This document shows, one piece after another, positions 46,901 through 60,496 of a stretch of DNA of 64,000 bases. Source of the DNA: Axinella damicornis (Eukaryota; Porifera; Demospongiae; Axinellida; Axinellidae); NCBI GenBank assembly GCA_963931865.1, contig OZ007512.1, positions 13,534,762 to 13,598,761 on the forward strand. Reading direction: 5' to 3'. A program made the position numbers and the translations under genes. Position 1 is the stretch's first letter; the number at the start of each line of letters is the position of its first letter. Below the pieces are notes generated by a model that did no database searches, had not been told where the DNA came from, and saw only the letters and a list, made by a program, of their open reading frames with translations.

Positions 46901-49900
46901 TATATAGCCAGCCCGGAACTCCAGCTGTAATATGTATGTATGTAGGTATATAGCCAGCCCAGAACGCAGCTGTAATATGTATGTGTGTAGGTATATAGCC
47001 AGCCCGGAACCCCAGCTGTAATATGTATGTATGTAGATATATAGCCAGCCCGTAACCCCGGCTGTAATATGTATGTATGTAGGTATATTGCCAGCCCGGA
47101 ACCCCAGCTGTAATATTTATGTATGAAGGTATACATGCAGCCCGGAACCCCACCTGTAATATGTATGTATGTTGGTCTATAGCCAGCCCGGAACCCCAGC
47201 TCTAATACGTATGTATGTAGGTATATAGTCAGCCCGGAACCCCAGCTGTAATATGAATGATTGTAGGTATGTAGCCAGCCCGGAACTACAGCTGTAATAT
47301 GTATGTATGTAGGAATACAGCCAGCCTGGAACCTCAGCTATAATATTTATGTATGTAGGTATATAGTCAGCCCGGAACCCCAGCTATAATATGTATGTAT
47401 GTAGGTATGTAGCCAGCCCGAAACCCCAGCTGTAATATGTATGTTTTTAGGTATATGGCCAGCCCGGAACCCCAGCAGTAATATGTATGTAGGTATACAT
47501 CCAGCGCGGAACCCCAGCTGTATTATGTATGTATGTAGGTATATAGCCAGCCCGGAACCCCAGCTGTAATATGTATGTATGTAGGTATATGGTCAGCCCG
47601 AAACCCCAGCTGTAATATGTACGTATTTAGGTATATAGCTAGCCCGGAACTCCAGCTGTAATACGTATGTATGTAGGTATACAGCCAGCTCGGAACCAAA
47701 ACTGTAATATGTATGTAAGTAGGTATATAGCCAGCCCGGAACCCCAGCTGTAATATGTATGTGTGTAGGTATATAGCCAGCCCGGAACCCCAGCTGTAAT
47801 ATGTATGTATGTAGGTATATGGTCAGCCCGGAACCCCAGCTGTAATATGTACATATGTAGGTATATAGTCAGCCCGGAACCCCAGCTGTAATATTTATGT
47901 ATGTAGGTATATAGTCAGCCCGGAACCCCAGCTGTAATATGTATGTATGTAGGTATATGGCCAGCCCGGAACTTCAGCTGTAATATGTGTGTCTGTATGT
48001 ATACAGCCAGCCCGGAACCCCAGGTGTAATATGTATGTATTAAGGTATATAGCCAGCCCGGAACCCCAGCTGTAATATGTATGTATGCAGATATACATCC
48101 AGCCCGGAACCCCAGTTGTAATATGTATGTATGTAGGTATATAGCCAGCCCGGAACTCCAGCTGTAATATGTATGTAGGTATATAGCCAGCCCGGAACTC
48201 CAGCTGTAATATGTATGTATGTAGGTATACAGCCAGGCCGGAACCCCAGCTGTAATATGTATGTATATAGGTATATAGCCAACCCCGAACCACAGCTGTA
48301 ATATGTATGTATGTAGGTATATAGTCAGCCCGGAACACCAGCTGTAATATGTATGTATGTAGGTATATAGCCAGCCCGGAACCCCAGCTGTAATATGTAC
48401 GTATGTAGGTATATAGTCAGCCTGGAACCCCAGCTGTAATATGTATGTATGTAGGTATATAGTCAGCCCGGAACCCCAGCTGTAATATGTATGTATGTAG
48501 GTATATGGCCAGCCCGGAACTCCAGCTGTAATATGTATGTCTGTTGGTATACAGCCAGCCCGGAACCCAAGGTGTAATATGTATGTAATAAGGTATATAG
48601 CCAACCCGGAACTCCAGCTGTAATACGTATGTATGTAGGTATATAGCCAGCCCCGAACCCCAGCTGTAATATGTATGTAGGTACTTAGCCAGCCCCGAAC
48701 CCCGTCTGTAATATGTATGTAGGTATATAACCAGCCCGGAACCCCAGCTGTAATATGTATGTATGTAGGTATATAGTCAGCCCGGAACCACAGCTGTAAT
48801 ATGTATGTATGCAGGTATATAGTCAGCCTGGAACCCCAGCTGTAATATGTATGTATGTAGGTAGATAGCCCGGAACCCCAGCTGTAATATGTACATATGT
48901 AGGTATATGGCCAGCCCGGAACCCCAGCTGTAATATGTATGTGTGTAGGTATATAGCCACCCCGGAACCCCAGCTGTAATATGTATGTATGTAGGTATAA
49001 TGTCAGCCCGGAACCCCAGCTTTAACATGTACGTATGTAGGTATATAGTCTGCACGGAACCCCAGCTGTAATATGTATGTATGTAGGTATATAGTCAGCC
49101 CGGAACCCCAGCTGTAATATGTATGTATGTAGGTATATGGCCAGCCCGGAACTCCAGCTGTAATATGTATGTCTGTTGGTATACAGCCAGCCCGGAACCC
49201 CAGGTGTAATATGTATGTATTAAGGTATATAGCCAACCCGTAACTCCAGCTTTAATACGTATGTATGTAGGTATATAGCCAGCCCCGAACCCCAGCTGTA
49301 ATATGTATGTAGGTACATAGCCAGCCCCGAACCCCGTCTGTAATATGTATGTAGGTATATAACCAGCCCGGAACCCCAGCTGTAATATGTATGTATGTAG
49401 GTATATAGTCAGCCCGGAACCCCAGCTGTAATATGTATGTATGTAGGTATATAGTCAGCCCGGAACCCCAGCTGCAATATGTATGTATGTAGGCATATAG
49501 CCAGCCCCGAACCCCGTCTGTAATATGTATGAAGGTATATAACCAGCCTGGAACCCCAGCTGTAATATGTATATATGTAGGTATATAATCAGCCCGGAAC
49601 CCCAGCTGTAATATGTATGTATGTAGGTATATAGTCAGCCCGGAACCCCAGCTGTAATATGTATGTATGTAATCATATAGCCAGCCCGGAACTCCAGCTG
49701 TAATACGTATGTATGTAGGTATACAGCCAGCTCGGAACCACAGCTGTAATATGTATGTAAGTAGGTATATAGTCAGCCCGGAACTCCAGCTGTAATATGT
49801 ATGTATGTTGGTATATAACCAGCCCGGAACCCCAGCTGTAATATGTATGTATGTAGGTATATAGTCAGCCCGGAACCCCAGCTGAAATATGTATGTATGT

Positions 49901-52900
49901 AGGTATATAGTCAGCCCGGAACCCCCAACTGTAATATGTATGTATGTAGGCATATAGCCAGCCCCGAACCCCGTCTGTAAAGTGTATGAAGGTATATAAC
50001 CAGCCCGGAACCCCAGCTGTAATATGTATATATGTAGGTATGTAGTCAGCCCGGAACCCCAGCTGTAATATGTATGTATGTAGGTATATAGTCAGCGCGG
50101 AACCCCAGCTGTAATATGTATGTATGTAGGCATGTAGCCAGCCCGGAACTCCAGCTGTAATATGTATGTATGTAGGTATATAGCCTGCCCGGAACTCCAG
50201 CTGTAATATGTATGTATGTAGGTATATAGCCAGCCCGGAACTCCAGCTGTAATATGTATGTATGTAGGTATATAGCCAGCCCAGAACGCAGCTGTAATAT
50301 ATATGTGTGTAGGTATATAGCCAGCCCGGAACCCCAGCTGTAATAAGTATGTATGTAGATATATAGCCAGCCCGTAACCCCGGCTGTAATATGTATGTAT
50401 GTAGGTGTATTGCCAGCCCGGAACCCCAGCTGTAATATTTATGTATGAAGGTATACATGCAACCCGGAACCCCACCTGTAATATGTATGTATGTTGGTCT
50501 ATAGCCAGCCCGGAACCCCAGCTCTAATACGTATGTATGTAGGTATATAGTCTTCCCGGAACCCCAGCTGTAATATGAATGATTGTAGGTATGTAGCCAG
50601 CCCGGAACTACAGCTGTAATATGTATGTATGTAGGAATACAGCCAGCCTGGAACCTCAGCTGTAATATTTATGTATGTAGGTATATAGTCAGCCCGGAAC
50701 CCCAGCTATAATATGTATGTATGTAGGTATGTAGCCAGCCCGAAACCCCAGCTGTAATATGTATGTTTTTAGGTATATGGCCAGCCCGGAACCCCAGCAG
50801 TAATATGTATGTAGGTATACATCCAGCGCGGAACCCCAGCTGTATTATGTATGTATGTAGGTATATAGCCAGCCCGGAACCCCAGCTGTAATATGTATGT
50901 ATGTAGGTATATGGTCAGCCCGAAACCCCAGCTGTAATATGTACGTATTTAGGTATATAGCTAGCCCGGAACTCCAGCTGTAATACGTATGTATGTAGGT
51001 ATACAGCCAGCTCGGAACCAAAACTGTAATATGTATGTAAGTAGGTATATAGCCAGCCCTGAACCCCAGCTGTAATATGTATGTGTGTAGGTATATAGCC
51101 AGCCCGGAACCCCAGCTGTAATATGTATGTATGTAGGTATATGGTCAGCCCGGAACCCCAGCTGTAATATGTACATATGTAGGTATATAGTCAGCCCGGA
51201 ACCCCAGCTGTAATATGTATGTATGTAGGTATATAGTCAGCCCGGAACCCCAGCTGTAATATGTATGTATGTAGGTATATGGCCAGCCCGGAACTTCAGC
51301 TGTAATATGTGTGTCTGTTGGTATACAGCCAGCCCGGAACCCCAGGTGTAATATGTATGTATTAAGGTATATAGCCAGCCCGGAACCCCAGCTGTAATAT
51401 GTATGTATGCAGATATACATCCAGCCCGGAACCCCAGTTGTAATATGTATGTATGTAGGTATATAGCCAGCCCGGAACTCCAGCTGTAATATGTATGTAG
51501 GTATATAGCCAGCCCGGAACTCCAGCTGTAATATGTATGTATGTAGGTATACAGCCAGGCCGGAACCCCAGCTGTAATATGTATGTATATAGGTATATAG
51601 CCAGCCCCGAACCACAGCTGTAATATGTATGTATGTAGGTATATAGTCAGCCCGGAACACCAGCTGTAATATGTATGTATGTAGGTATATAGCCAGCCCG
51701 GAACCCCAGCTGTAATATGTACGTATGTAGGTATATAGCTAGCCCGGAACTCCAGCTGTAATACGTATGTATGTAGGTATACAGCCAGCTCGGAACCCCG
51801 GCAGTAAAATGTATGTAAGTAGATATATAGCCAGCCCGGAACTCCAGCTGTAATATGTATGTATGTAGGTATATAGCCAGCCCGGAACCTCAGCTGTAAT
51901 ATGTATGTATGAAGGTATATGGCCAGCCGGGAACCCCAGCTGTAATATGTATGTATGTAGGTATATTGCCAGCCCGGAACCCCACCTGTAATATGTATAT
52001 ATGTTGGTATACAGCCAGCCAGGAACCCCAGCTGTAATATTTATGTATTAAGGTATATAACCAACCCGAAACCCCGGCTGTAATATGTATGTGTGTAGGT
52101 ATATAGCCAGCCCGGAACCCCAGCTGTATTATGTATGTGTGTAGATGTATAGCTAGCCCGGAACTCCAGCTGTAATAAGTATGTATGTATGTATATAACC
52201 AGCCCGGAACCCCAGCTGTAATATGTATGTATGTAGGTATACAGCCTGCCCGGAACTCCAGCTGTAATATGTATGTATGTAAGTATATAGCCAGGCCGGA
52301 ACCCCAGCTGTAATATGTATGTATGTAGGAATACAGTCAGCCTGGAACCTCAGCTGTAATATGTATGTATGTAGGTATATAGCCAGCCCGGAACACCATC
52401 TGTAATGTGTATGTATGTAGGAATACAGCCAGCCTGGAACCTCAGCTGTAATATGTATGTATGTAGGTATATAGCCAGCCCGGAACCCCAGCTGTAATAT
52501 GTATGTATGCAGGTATATAGTCAGCCTGGAACCCCAGCATTAATATGTATGTATGTAGATATATAGCCTGGAACCCCAGCTGTAATGTGTACATATGTAG
52601 GTATATGGCAGCCCGTAACCCCAGCTGTAATATGTATGTGTGTAGGTATATAGCCAGCGGGGAACCCCAGCTGTAATATGTATGTATGTATGTAGGTATA
52701 TGGTCAGCCCGGAACCCCAGCTGTATTATGTACATATGTAGGTATATAGTCAGCCCAGAACCCCAGCTGTAATATATATGTATGTAGGTATATAGTCAGC
52801 CCGGAACCCCAGCTGTAATATGTATGTATGTAGGTATATGGCCAGCCCGGAACTCCAGCTGTAATATGTATGTCTGTTGGTATACAGCCAGCCCGGAACC

Positions 52901-54500
52901 CCATGTGTAATATGTATGTAATAAGGTATATAGCCAACCCGGAACTCCAGCTGTAATACGTATGTATGTATGTAGGTATATAGCCAGCCCCGAACCCCAG
53001 CTGTAATATGTATGTAGGTACATAGCCAGCCCCGAACCCCGTCTGTAATATGTATGTAGGTATGTAACCAGCCCGGAACCCCAGCTGTAATATGTATGTA
53101 TGTAGGTATATAGTCCGCCCGGAACCCCAGCTGTAAAATGTATGTATGCAGGTATATAGTCAGCCTGGAACCCCAGCTGTAATATGTATGTATGTAGGTA
53201 TATAGCCCGGAACCCCAGCTGTATTATGTACATATGTAGGTATATGGCCAGCCCAGAACCCCAGCTGTAATATGTATGTGTGTAGGTATATAGCCACCCC
53301 GGAACCCCAGCTGTAATATGTATGTATGTAGGTATATGGTCAGCCCGGAACCCCAGCTGTAATATGTACATATATAGGTATATAGTCAGCCCGGAACCCC
53401 AGCTGTAATATGTATGTAGGTATATAGTCAGCCCGCAACCCCAGCTGTAATATGTATGTATGTAGGTATATGGCCAGCCCGGAACTCCAGCTGTAATATG
53501 TATGTCTGTTGGTTTACAGCTAGCCCGGACGGAACCCCAGGTGTAATATGTATGTATTAAGGTATATTGCCAACCCGGAACTCCAGCTGTAATACGTATG
53601 TATGTAGGTATATAGCCAGCCCCGAACCCCAGCTATAATATGTATGTAGGTACATAGCCAGCCCCGAACCCCGTCTGTAATATGTATGTAGGTATATATC
53701 CAGCCCGGAACCCCAGCTGTAATATGTATGTATGTAGGTATATAGTCAGCCCGGAACCCCAGCTGTAATATGTATGTATGTAGGAATATAGTCAGCCCGG
53801 AACCCCAGCTGCAATATATATGTATGTAGTTATATAGCCAGCCCCGAACCCCGTCTGTAATATGTATGAAGGTATATAACCAGCCCTGAACCCCAGCTGT
53901 AATATGTATATATGTAGGTATATAGTCAGCCCGGAACCCCATCTATAATATGTATGTATGTAGGTATATAGTCAGCCCGGAACCCCAGCTGTAATATGTA
54001 TGTATGTAGGCATATAGCCAACCCGGAACTCCAGCTGTAATATGTATGTATGTAGGTATATAGCTAGCCCGGAACTTCAGCTGTAATATGTATGTATGTA
54101 GGTATATAGCCAGCCCGGAACTCCAGCTGTAATATGTATGTATGTAAGTATATAGCCAGCCCGGAATCCAAGCTGTAATATGTACGTATGTAGGTATATA
54201 GCTAGCCCGGAACTCCAGCTGTAATACGTATGTATGTAGGTATATAGCCAGCCCGGAACCCCAGCTGTAATATGTATGTATGTAGATATATAGCCGGCCC
54301 GGAACCCCGGCTGTAATATGTATGTATGTAGGTATATGGCCAGCCCGGAACCCCAGCTGTAATATGTATGTATGAAGGTATACATGCAGCCCGGAACCCC
54401 ACCTGTAATATGTATGTATGTAGGTATATAGCCCGGAACCCCAGCTGTAATATGTACATATGTAGGTATATGGCCAGCCCGGAACCCCAGCTGTAATATG
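34980..54500. repeat. Tandem pair of ~9.8-kb higher-order repeats in the right arm
   Basis: Blocks at about 34.98-44.7 kb recur at about 44.7-54.5 kb, mostly displaced by 9,797-9,798 bp (about 213 units) and by 9,751 bp near the start. Matching landmarks are 36973/46770, 38118/47915, 40068/49865 and 42644/52442. The copies differ at only a few positions over kilobases. Confidence 0.9.
35786..37356. repeat. 1,187-bp tandem duplication nested in the 9.8-kb repeat
   Basis: The segment starting at 35786 recurs at 36973, a 1,187-bp shift. Both copies recur together in the next 9.8-kb block at 45583 and 46770. A distinctive AGAACGCAGCTG variant (two bases of the unit lost) marks every copy. Confidence 0.88.
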
Positions 54501-57500
54501 TATGTGTGTAGGTATATAGCCACCCCGGAACCCCAGCTGTAATATGTATGTATGTAGGTATATGGTCAGCCCGGAACCCCAGCTGTAATATGTACATATA
54601 TAGGTATATAGTCAGCCCGGAACCCCAGCTGTAATATGTATGTATGTAGGTATATAGTCAGCCCGGAACCCCAGCTGTAATATGTATGTATGTAGGTATA
54701 TAGCCAGCCCGGAACTCCAGCTGTAATATGTATGTCTGTTGGTTTACAGCCAGCCCGGACGGAACCCCAGGTGTAATATGTATGTATTAAGGTATATAGC
54801 CAACCCGGAACTCCAGCTGTAATACGTATGTATGTAGGTATATAGCCAGCCCCGAACCCCAGCTATAATATGTATGTAGGTACTTAGCCAGCCCCGAACC
54901 CCGTCTGTAATATGTATGTAGGTATATAACCAGCCCGGAACCCCAGCTGTAATATGTATGTATGTAGGTATATAGTCAGCCCGGAACCCCAGCTGTAATA
55001 TTTATGTATGTAGGAATATAGTCAGCCCGGAACCCCAGCTGCAATATATATGTATGTAGTTATATAGCCAGCCCCGAACCCCGTCTGTAATATGTATGAA
55101 GGTATATAACCAGCCCTGAACCCCAGCTGTAATATGTATATATGTAGGTATATAACCAGCCCGGAACCCCAGCTGTAATATGTATGTATGTAGGTATATA
55201 GTCAGCCCGGAACCCCAGCTGTAATATGTATGTATGTAGGTATATAGTCAGCCCGGAACACCAGCTGTAATATGTATGTATGTAAGTATATAGCCAGCCC
55301 GGAATCCAAGCTGTAATATGTACGTATGTAGGTATATAGCTAGCCCGGAACTCCAGCTGTAATACGTATGTATGTAGGTATACAGCCAGCTCGGAACCCC
55401 AGCAGTAAAATCTTTGTAAGTAGGTATATAGCATGCCCGGAACTCCAGCTTTAATATGTATGTAAGTAGGTATATAACCAGCCCGGAACCCCAGCTGTAA
55501 TATGTATGTATGTAGTTATATAGTCAGCCCGGAAACACAGCTGTAATATGTATGTATGCAGGTATATAGTCAGCCTGGAACCCCAGCTGTAATATGTATG
55601 TATGTAGGTAGATAGCCCGGAACCCCAGCTGTAATATGTACATATGTAGGTATATGGCCAGCCCGGAACCCCAGCTGTAATATGTATGTGTGTAGGTATA
55701 TAGCCACCCCGGAACCCCAGCTGTAATATGTATGTATGTAGGTATAATGTCAGCCCGGAACCCCAGCTTTAACATGTACGTATGTAGGTATATAGTCTGC
55801 ACGGAACCCCAGCTGTAATATGTATGTATGTAGGTATATAGTCAGCCCGGAACCCCAGCTGTAATATGTATGTATGTAGGTATATGGCCAGCCCGGAACT
55901 CCAGCTGTAATATGTATGTCTGTTGGTATACAGCCAGCCCGGAACTTCAGCTGTAATATGTATGTATGTAGGTATATAGCCAGCCCGGAACTCCAGCTGT
56001 AATATGTATGTATGTAGGCATATAGCCAGCCCAGAACGCAGCTGTAATATATATGTGTGTAGGTATATAGCCAGCCCGGAACCCCAGCTGTAATATGTAT
56101 GTATGTAGATATATAGCCGGCCCGGAACCCCGGCTGTAATATGTATGTATGTAGGTATATGGCCAGCCCGGAACCCCAGCTGTAATATGTATGTATGAAG
56201 GTATACATGCAGCCCGGAACCCCACCTGTAATATGTATGTATGTAGTTATATAGCCCGGAACCCCAGCTGTAATATGTACATATGTAGGTATATGGCCAG
56301 CCCGGAACCCCAGCTGTAATATGTATGTGTGTAGGTATATAGCCACCCCGGAACCCCAGCTGTAATATGTATGTATGTAGGTATATGGTCAGCCCGGAAC
56401 CCCAGCTGTAATATGTACATATATAGGTATATAGTCAGCCCGGAACCCCAGCTGTAATATGTATGTATGTAGGTATATAGTCAGCCCGGAACCCCAGCTG
56501 TAATATGTATGTATGTAGGTATATAGCCAGCCCGGAACTCCAGCTGTAATATGTATGTCTGTTGGTTTACAGCCAGCCCGGACGGAACCCCAGGTGTAAT
56601 ATGTATGTATTAAGGTATATAGCCAACCCGGAACTCCAGCTGTAATACGTATGTATGTAGGTATATAGCCAGCCCGGAACCCCAGCTATAATATGTATGT
56701 AGGTACATAGCCAGCCCCGAACCCCGTCTGTAATATGTATGTAGGTATATAACCAGCCCGGAACCCCAGCTGTAATATGTATGTATGTAGGTATATAGTC
56801 AGCCCGGAACCCCAGCTGTAATATGTATGTATGTAGGAATATAGTCAGCCCGGAACCCCAGCTGCAATATATATGTATGTAGTTATATAGCCAGCCCCGA
56901 ACCCCGTCTATAATATGTATGAAGGTATATAACCAGCCCTGAACCCCAGCTGTAATATGTATATATGTAGGTATATAGTCAGCCCGGAACCCCAGCTATA
57001 ATATGTATGTATGTAGGTATATAGTCAGCCCGGAACCTTAGCTGTAATATGTATGTATGTAGGCATATAGCCAGCCCGGAACTCCAGCTGTAATATGTAT
57101 GTATGTAATTATATAGCTAGCCCGGAACTCCAGCTGTAATATGTATGTATGTAGGTATATAGCCAGCCCGGAACTCCAGCTGTAATATGTATGTATGTAG
57201 GCATATAGCCAGCCCAGAACGCAGCTGTAATATATATGTGTGTAGGTATATAGCCAGCCCGGAACCCCAGCTGTAATATGTTTGTATGTAGATATATAGC
57301 CGGCCCGGAACCCCGGCTGTAATATGTATGTATGTAGGTATATGGCCAGCCCGGAACCCCAGCTGTAATATGTATGTGTGTAGGTATATAGCCACCCCGG
57401 AACCCCAGCTGTAATATGTATGTATGTAGGTATATGGTCAGCCCGGAACCCCAGCTGTAATATGTACATATATAGGTATATAGTCAGCCCGGAACCCCAG

Positions 57501-60496
57501 CTGTAATATGTATGTATGTAGGTATATAGTCAGCCCGGAACCCCAGCTGTATTATGTATGTATGTAGGTATATAGCCAGCCCGGAACTCCAGCTGTAATA
57601 TGTATGTCTGTTGGTTTACAGCCAGCCCGGACGGAACCCCAGGTGTAATATGTATGTATTAAGGTATATAGCCAACCCGGAACTCCAGCTGTAATACGTA
57701 TGTATGTAGGTATATAGCCAGCCCCGAACCCCAGCTATAATATGTATGTAGGTACATAGCCAGCCCCGAACCCCGTCTGTAATATGTATGTAGGTATATA
57801 ACCAGCCCGGAACCCCAGCTGTAATATGTATGTATGTAGGTATATAGTCAGCCCGGAACCCCAGCTGTAATATTTATGTATGTAGGAATATAGTCAGCCC
57901 GGAACCCCAGCTGCAATATATATGTATGTAGTTATATAGCCAGCCCCGAACCCCGTCTGTAATATGTATGAAGGTATATAACCAGCCCTGAACCCCAGCT
58001 GTAATATGTATATATGTAGGTATATAGTCAGCCCGGAACCCCAGCTATAATATGTATGTATGTAGGTATATAGTCAGCCCGGAACCCCAGCTGTAATATG
58101 TATGTATGTAGGTATATAGTCAGCCCGGAACACCAGCTGTAATATGTATGTATGTAAGTATATAGCCAGCCCGGAATCCAAGCTGTAATATGTACGTATG
58201 TAGGTATATAGCTAGCCCGGAACTCCAGCTGTAATACGTATGTATGTAGGTATACAGCCAGCTCGGAACCCCAGCAGTAAAATCTTTGTAAGTAGGTATA
58301 TAGCATGCCCGGAACTCCAGCTTTAATATGTATGTAAGTAGGTATATAGCCAGCCCGGAACCCCAGCTGTAATATGTATGTTTGTAGGTGTATTGCTAGC
58401 CCGGAACCCCAGCTGTAATATGTATGTATGTGGGTATATAGCCAGCCCGGAACCCCAGCTGTAATATGTATGTATGTAGGTATATGGCCAGCCAGGAACT
58501 TCAACTGTAATGTGTATGTATGTTGGTATACAGCCAGCCCGGAACCCCAGCTGTAATATGTATGTATAAAGGTATATAGCCAGCCCGGAACCCCAGCTGT
58601 AATATGTATGTATGTAGGTATATGGTCAGCCCGGAACCCCAGCTGTAATATGTATGTATGTAGATATACATCCAGCCCGGAACCCCAGTTGTAAAATGTA
58701 TGTATGTAGGTATATAGCCAGCCCGGAACTCCAGCTGTAATATGTATGTATGTAGGTATATAGCCAGCCCGGAACTCCAGCTGTAATATGTATGTATGTA
58801 GGTATACAGCCAGGCTGGATCCCCAGCTGTAATTTGTATGTATGTAGGTATATAGCCAGCCCCGAACCACAGCTGTAATATGTATGTATGTAGGTATATA
58901 GTCAGCCCGGAACACCAGCTGTAATATGTATGTATGTAGGTATATAGCCAGCCCGGAACCCAAGCTGTAATATTTACGTATGTAGGTATATAGCTAGCCC
59001 GGAACTCCAGCTGTAATACGTATGTATGTAGGTATACAGCTAGCTCGGAACCCCAGCAGTAAAATGTATGTAAGTAGGTATATAGCATGCCCGGAACTTC
59101 AGCTTTAATATGAATGTAAGTAGGTATATAGCCAGCCCGGAACCCCAGCTGTAATATGTATGTATGTAGGAATATAGTCAGCCCGGAACCCCAGCTGCAA
59201 TATATATGTATGTAGTTATATAGCCAGCCCCGAACCCCGTCTGTAATATGTATGAAGGTATATAACCAGCCCTGAACCCCAGCTGTAATATGTATATATG
59301 TAGGTATATAGTCAGCCCGGAACCCCAGCTATAATATGTATGTATGTAGGTATATAGTCAGCCCGGAACCTTAGCTGTAATATGTATGTATGTAGGCATA
59401 TAGCCAGCCCGGAACTCCAGCTGTAATATGTATGTATGTAGGTATATAGCTAGCCCGGAACTCCAGCTGTAATATGTATGTATGTAGGTATATAGCCAGC
59501 CCGGAACTCCAGCTGTAATATGTATGTATGTAGGCATATAGCCAGCCCAAAACGCAGCTGTAATATATATGTGTGTAGGTATATAGCCAGCCCGGAACCC
59601 CAGCTGTAATATGTATGTATGTAGATATATAGCCGGCCCGGAACCCCGGCTGTAATATGTATGTATGTAGGTATATGGCCAGCCCGGAACCCCAGCTGTA
59701 ATATGTATGTATGAAGGTATACATGCAGCCCGGAACCCCACCTGTAATATGTATGTATGTAGGTATATAGCCCGGAACCCCAGCTGTAATATGTACATAT
59801 GTAGGTATATGGCCAGCCCGGAACCCCAGCTGTAATATGTATGTGTGTAGGTATATAGCCACCCCGGAACCCCAGCTGTAATATGTATGTATGTAGGTAT
59901 ATGGTCAGCCCGGAACCCCAGCTGTAATATGTACATATATAGGTATATAGTCAGCCCGGAACCCCAGCTGTAATATGTATGTATGTAGGTATATAGTCAG
60001 CCCGGAACCCCAGCTGTAATATGTATGTATGTAGGTATATAGCCAGCCCGGAACTCCAGCTGTAATATGTATGTCTGTTGGTTTACAGCCAGCCCGGACG
60101 GAACCCCAGGTGTAATATGTATGTATTAAGGTATATAGCCAACCCGGAACTCCAGCTGTAATACGTATGTATGTAGGTATATAGCCAGCCCCGAACCCCA
60201 GCTATAATATGTATGTAGGTACATAGCCAGCCCCGAACCCCGTCTGTAATATGTATGTAGGTATATAACCAGCCCGGAACCCCAGCTGTAATATGTATGT
60301 ATGTAGGTATATAGTCAGCCCGGAACCCCAGCTGTAATATTTATGTATGTAGGAATATAGTCAGCCCGGAACCCCAGCTGCAATATATATGTATGTAGTT
60401 ATATAGCCAGCCCCGAACCCCGTTTGTAATATGTATGAAGGTATATAACCAGCCCTGAACCCCAGCTGTAATATATGTATATATGTAGGTATATAG

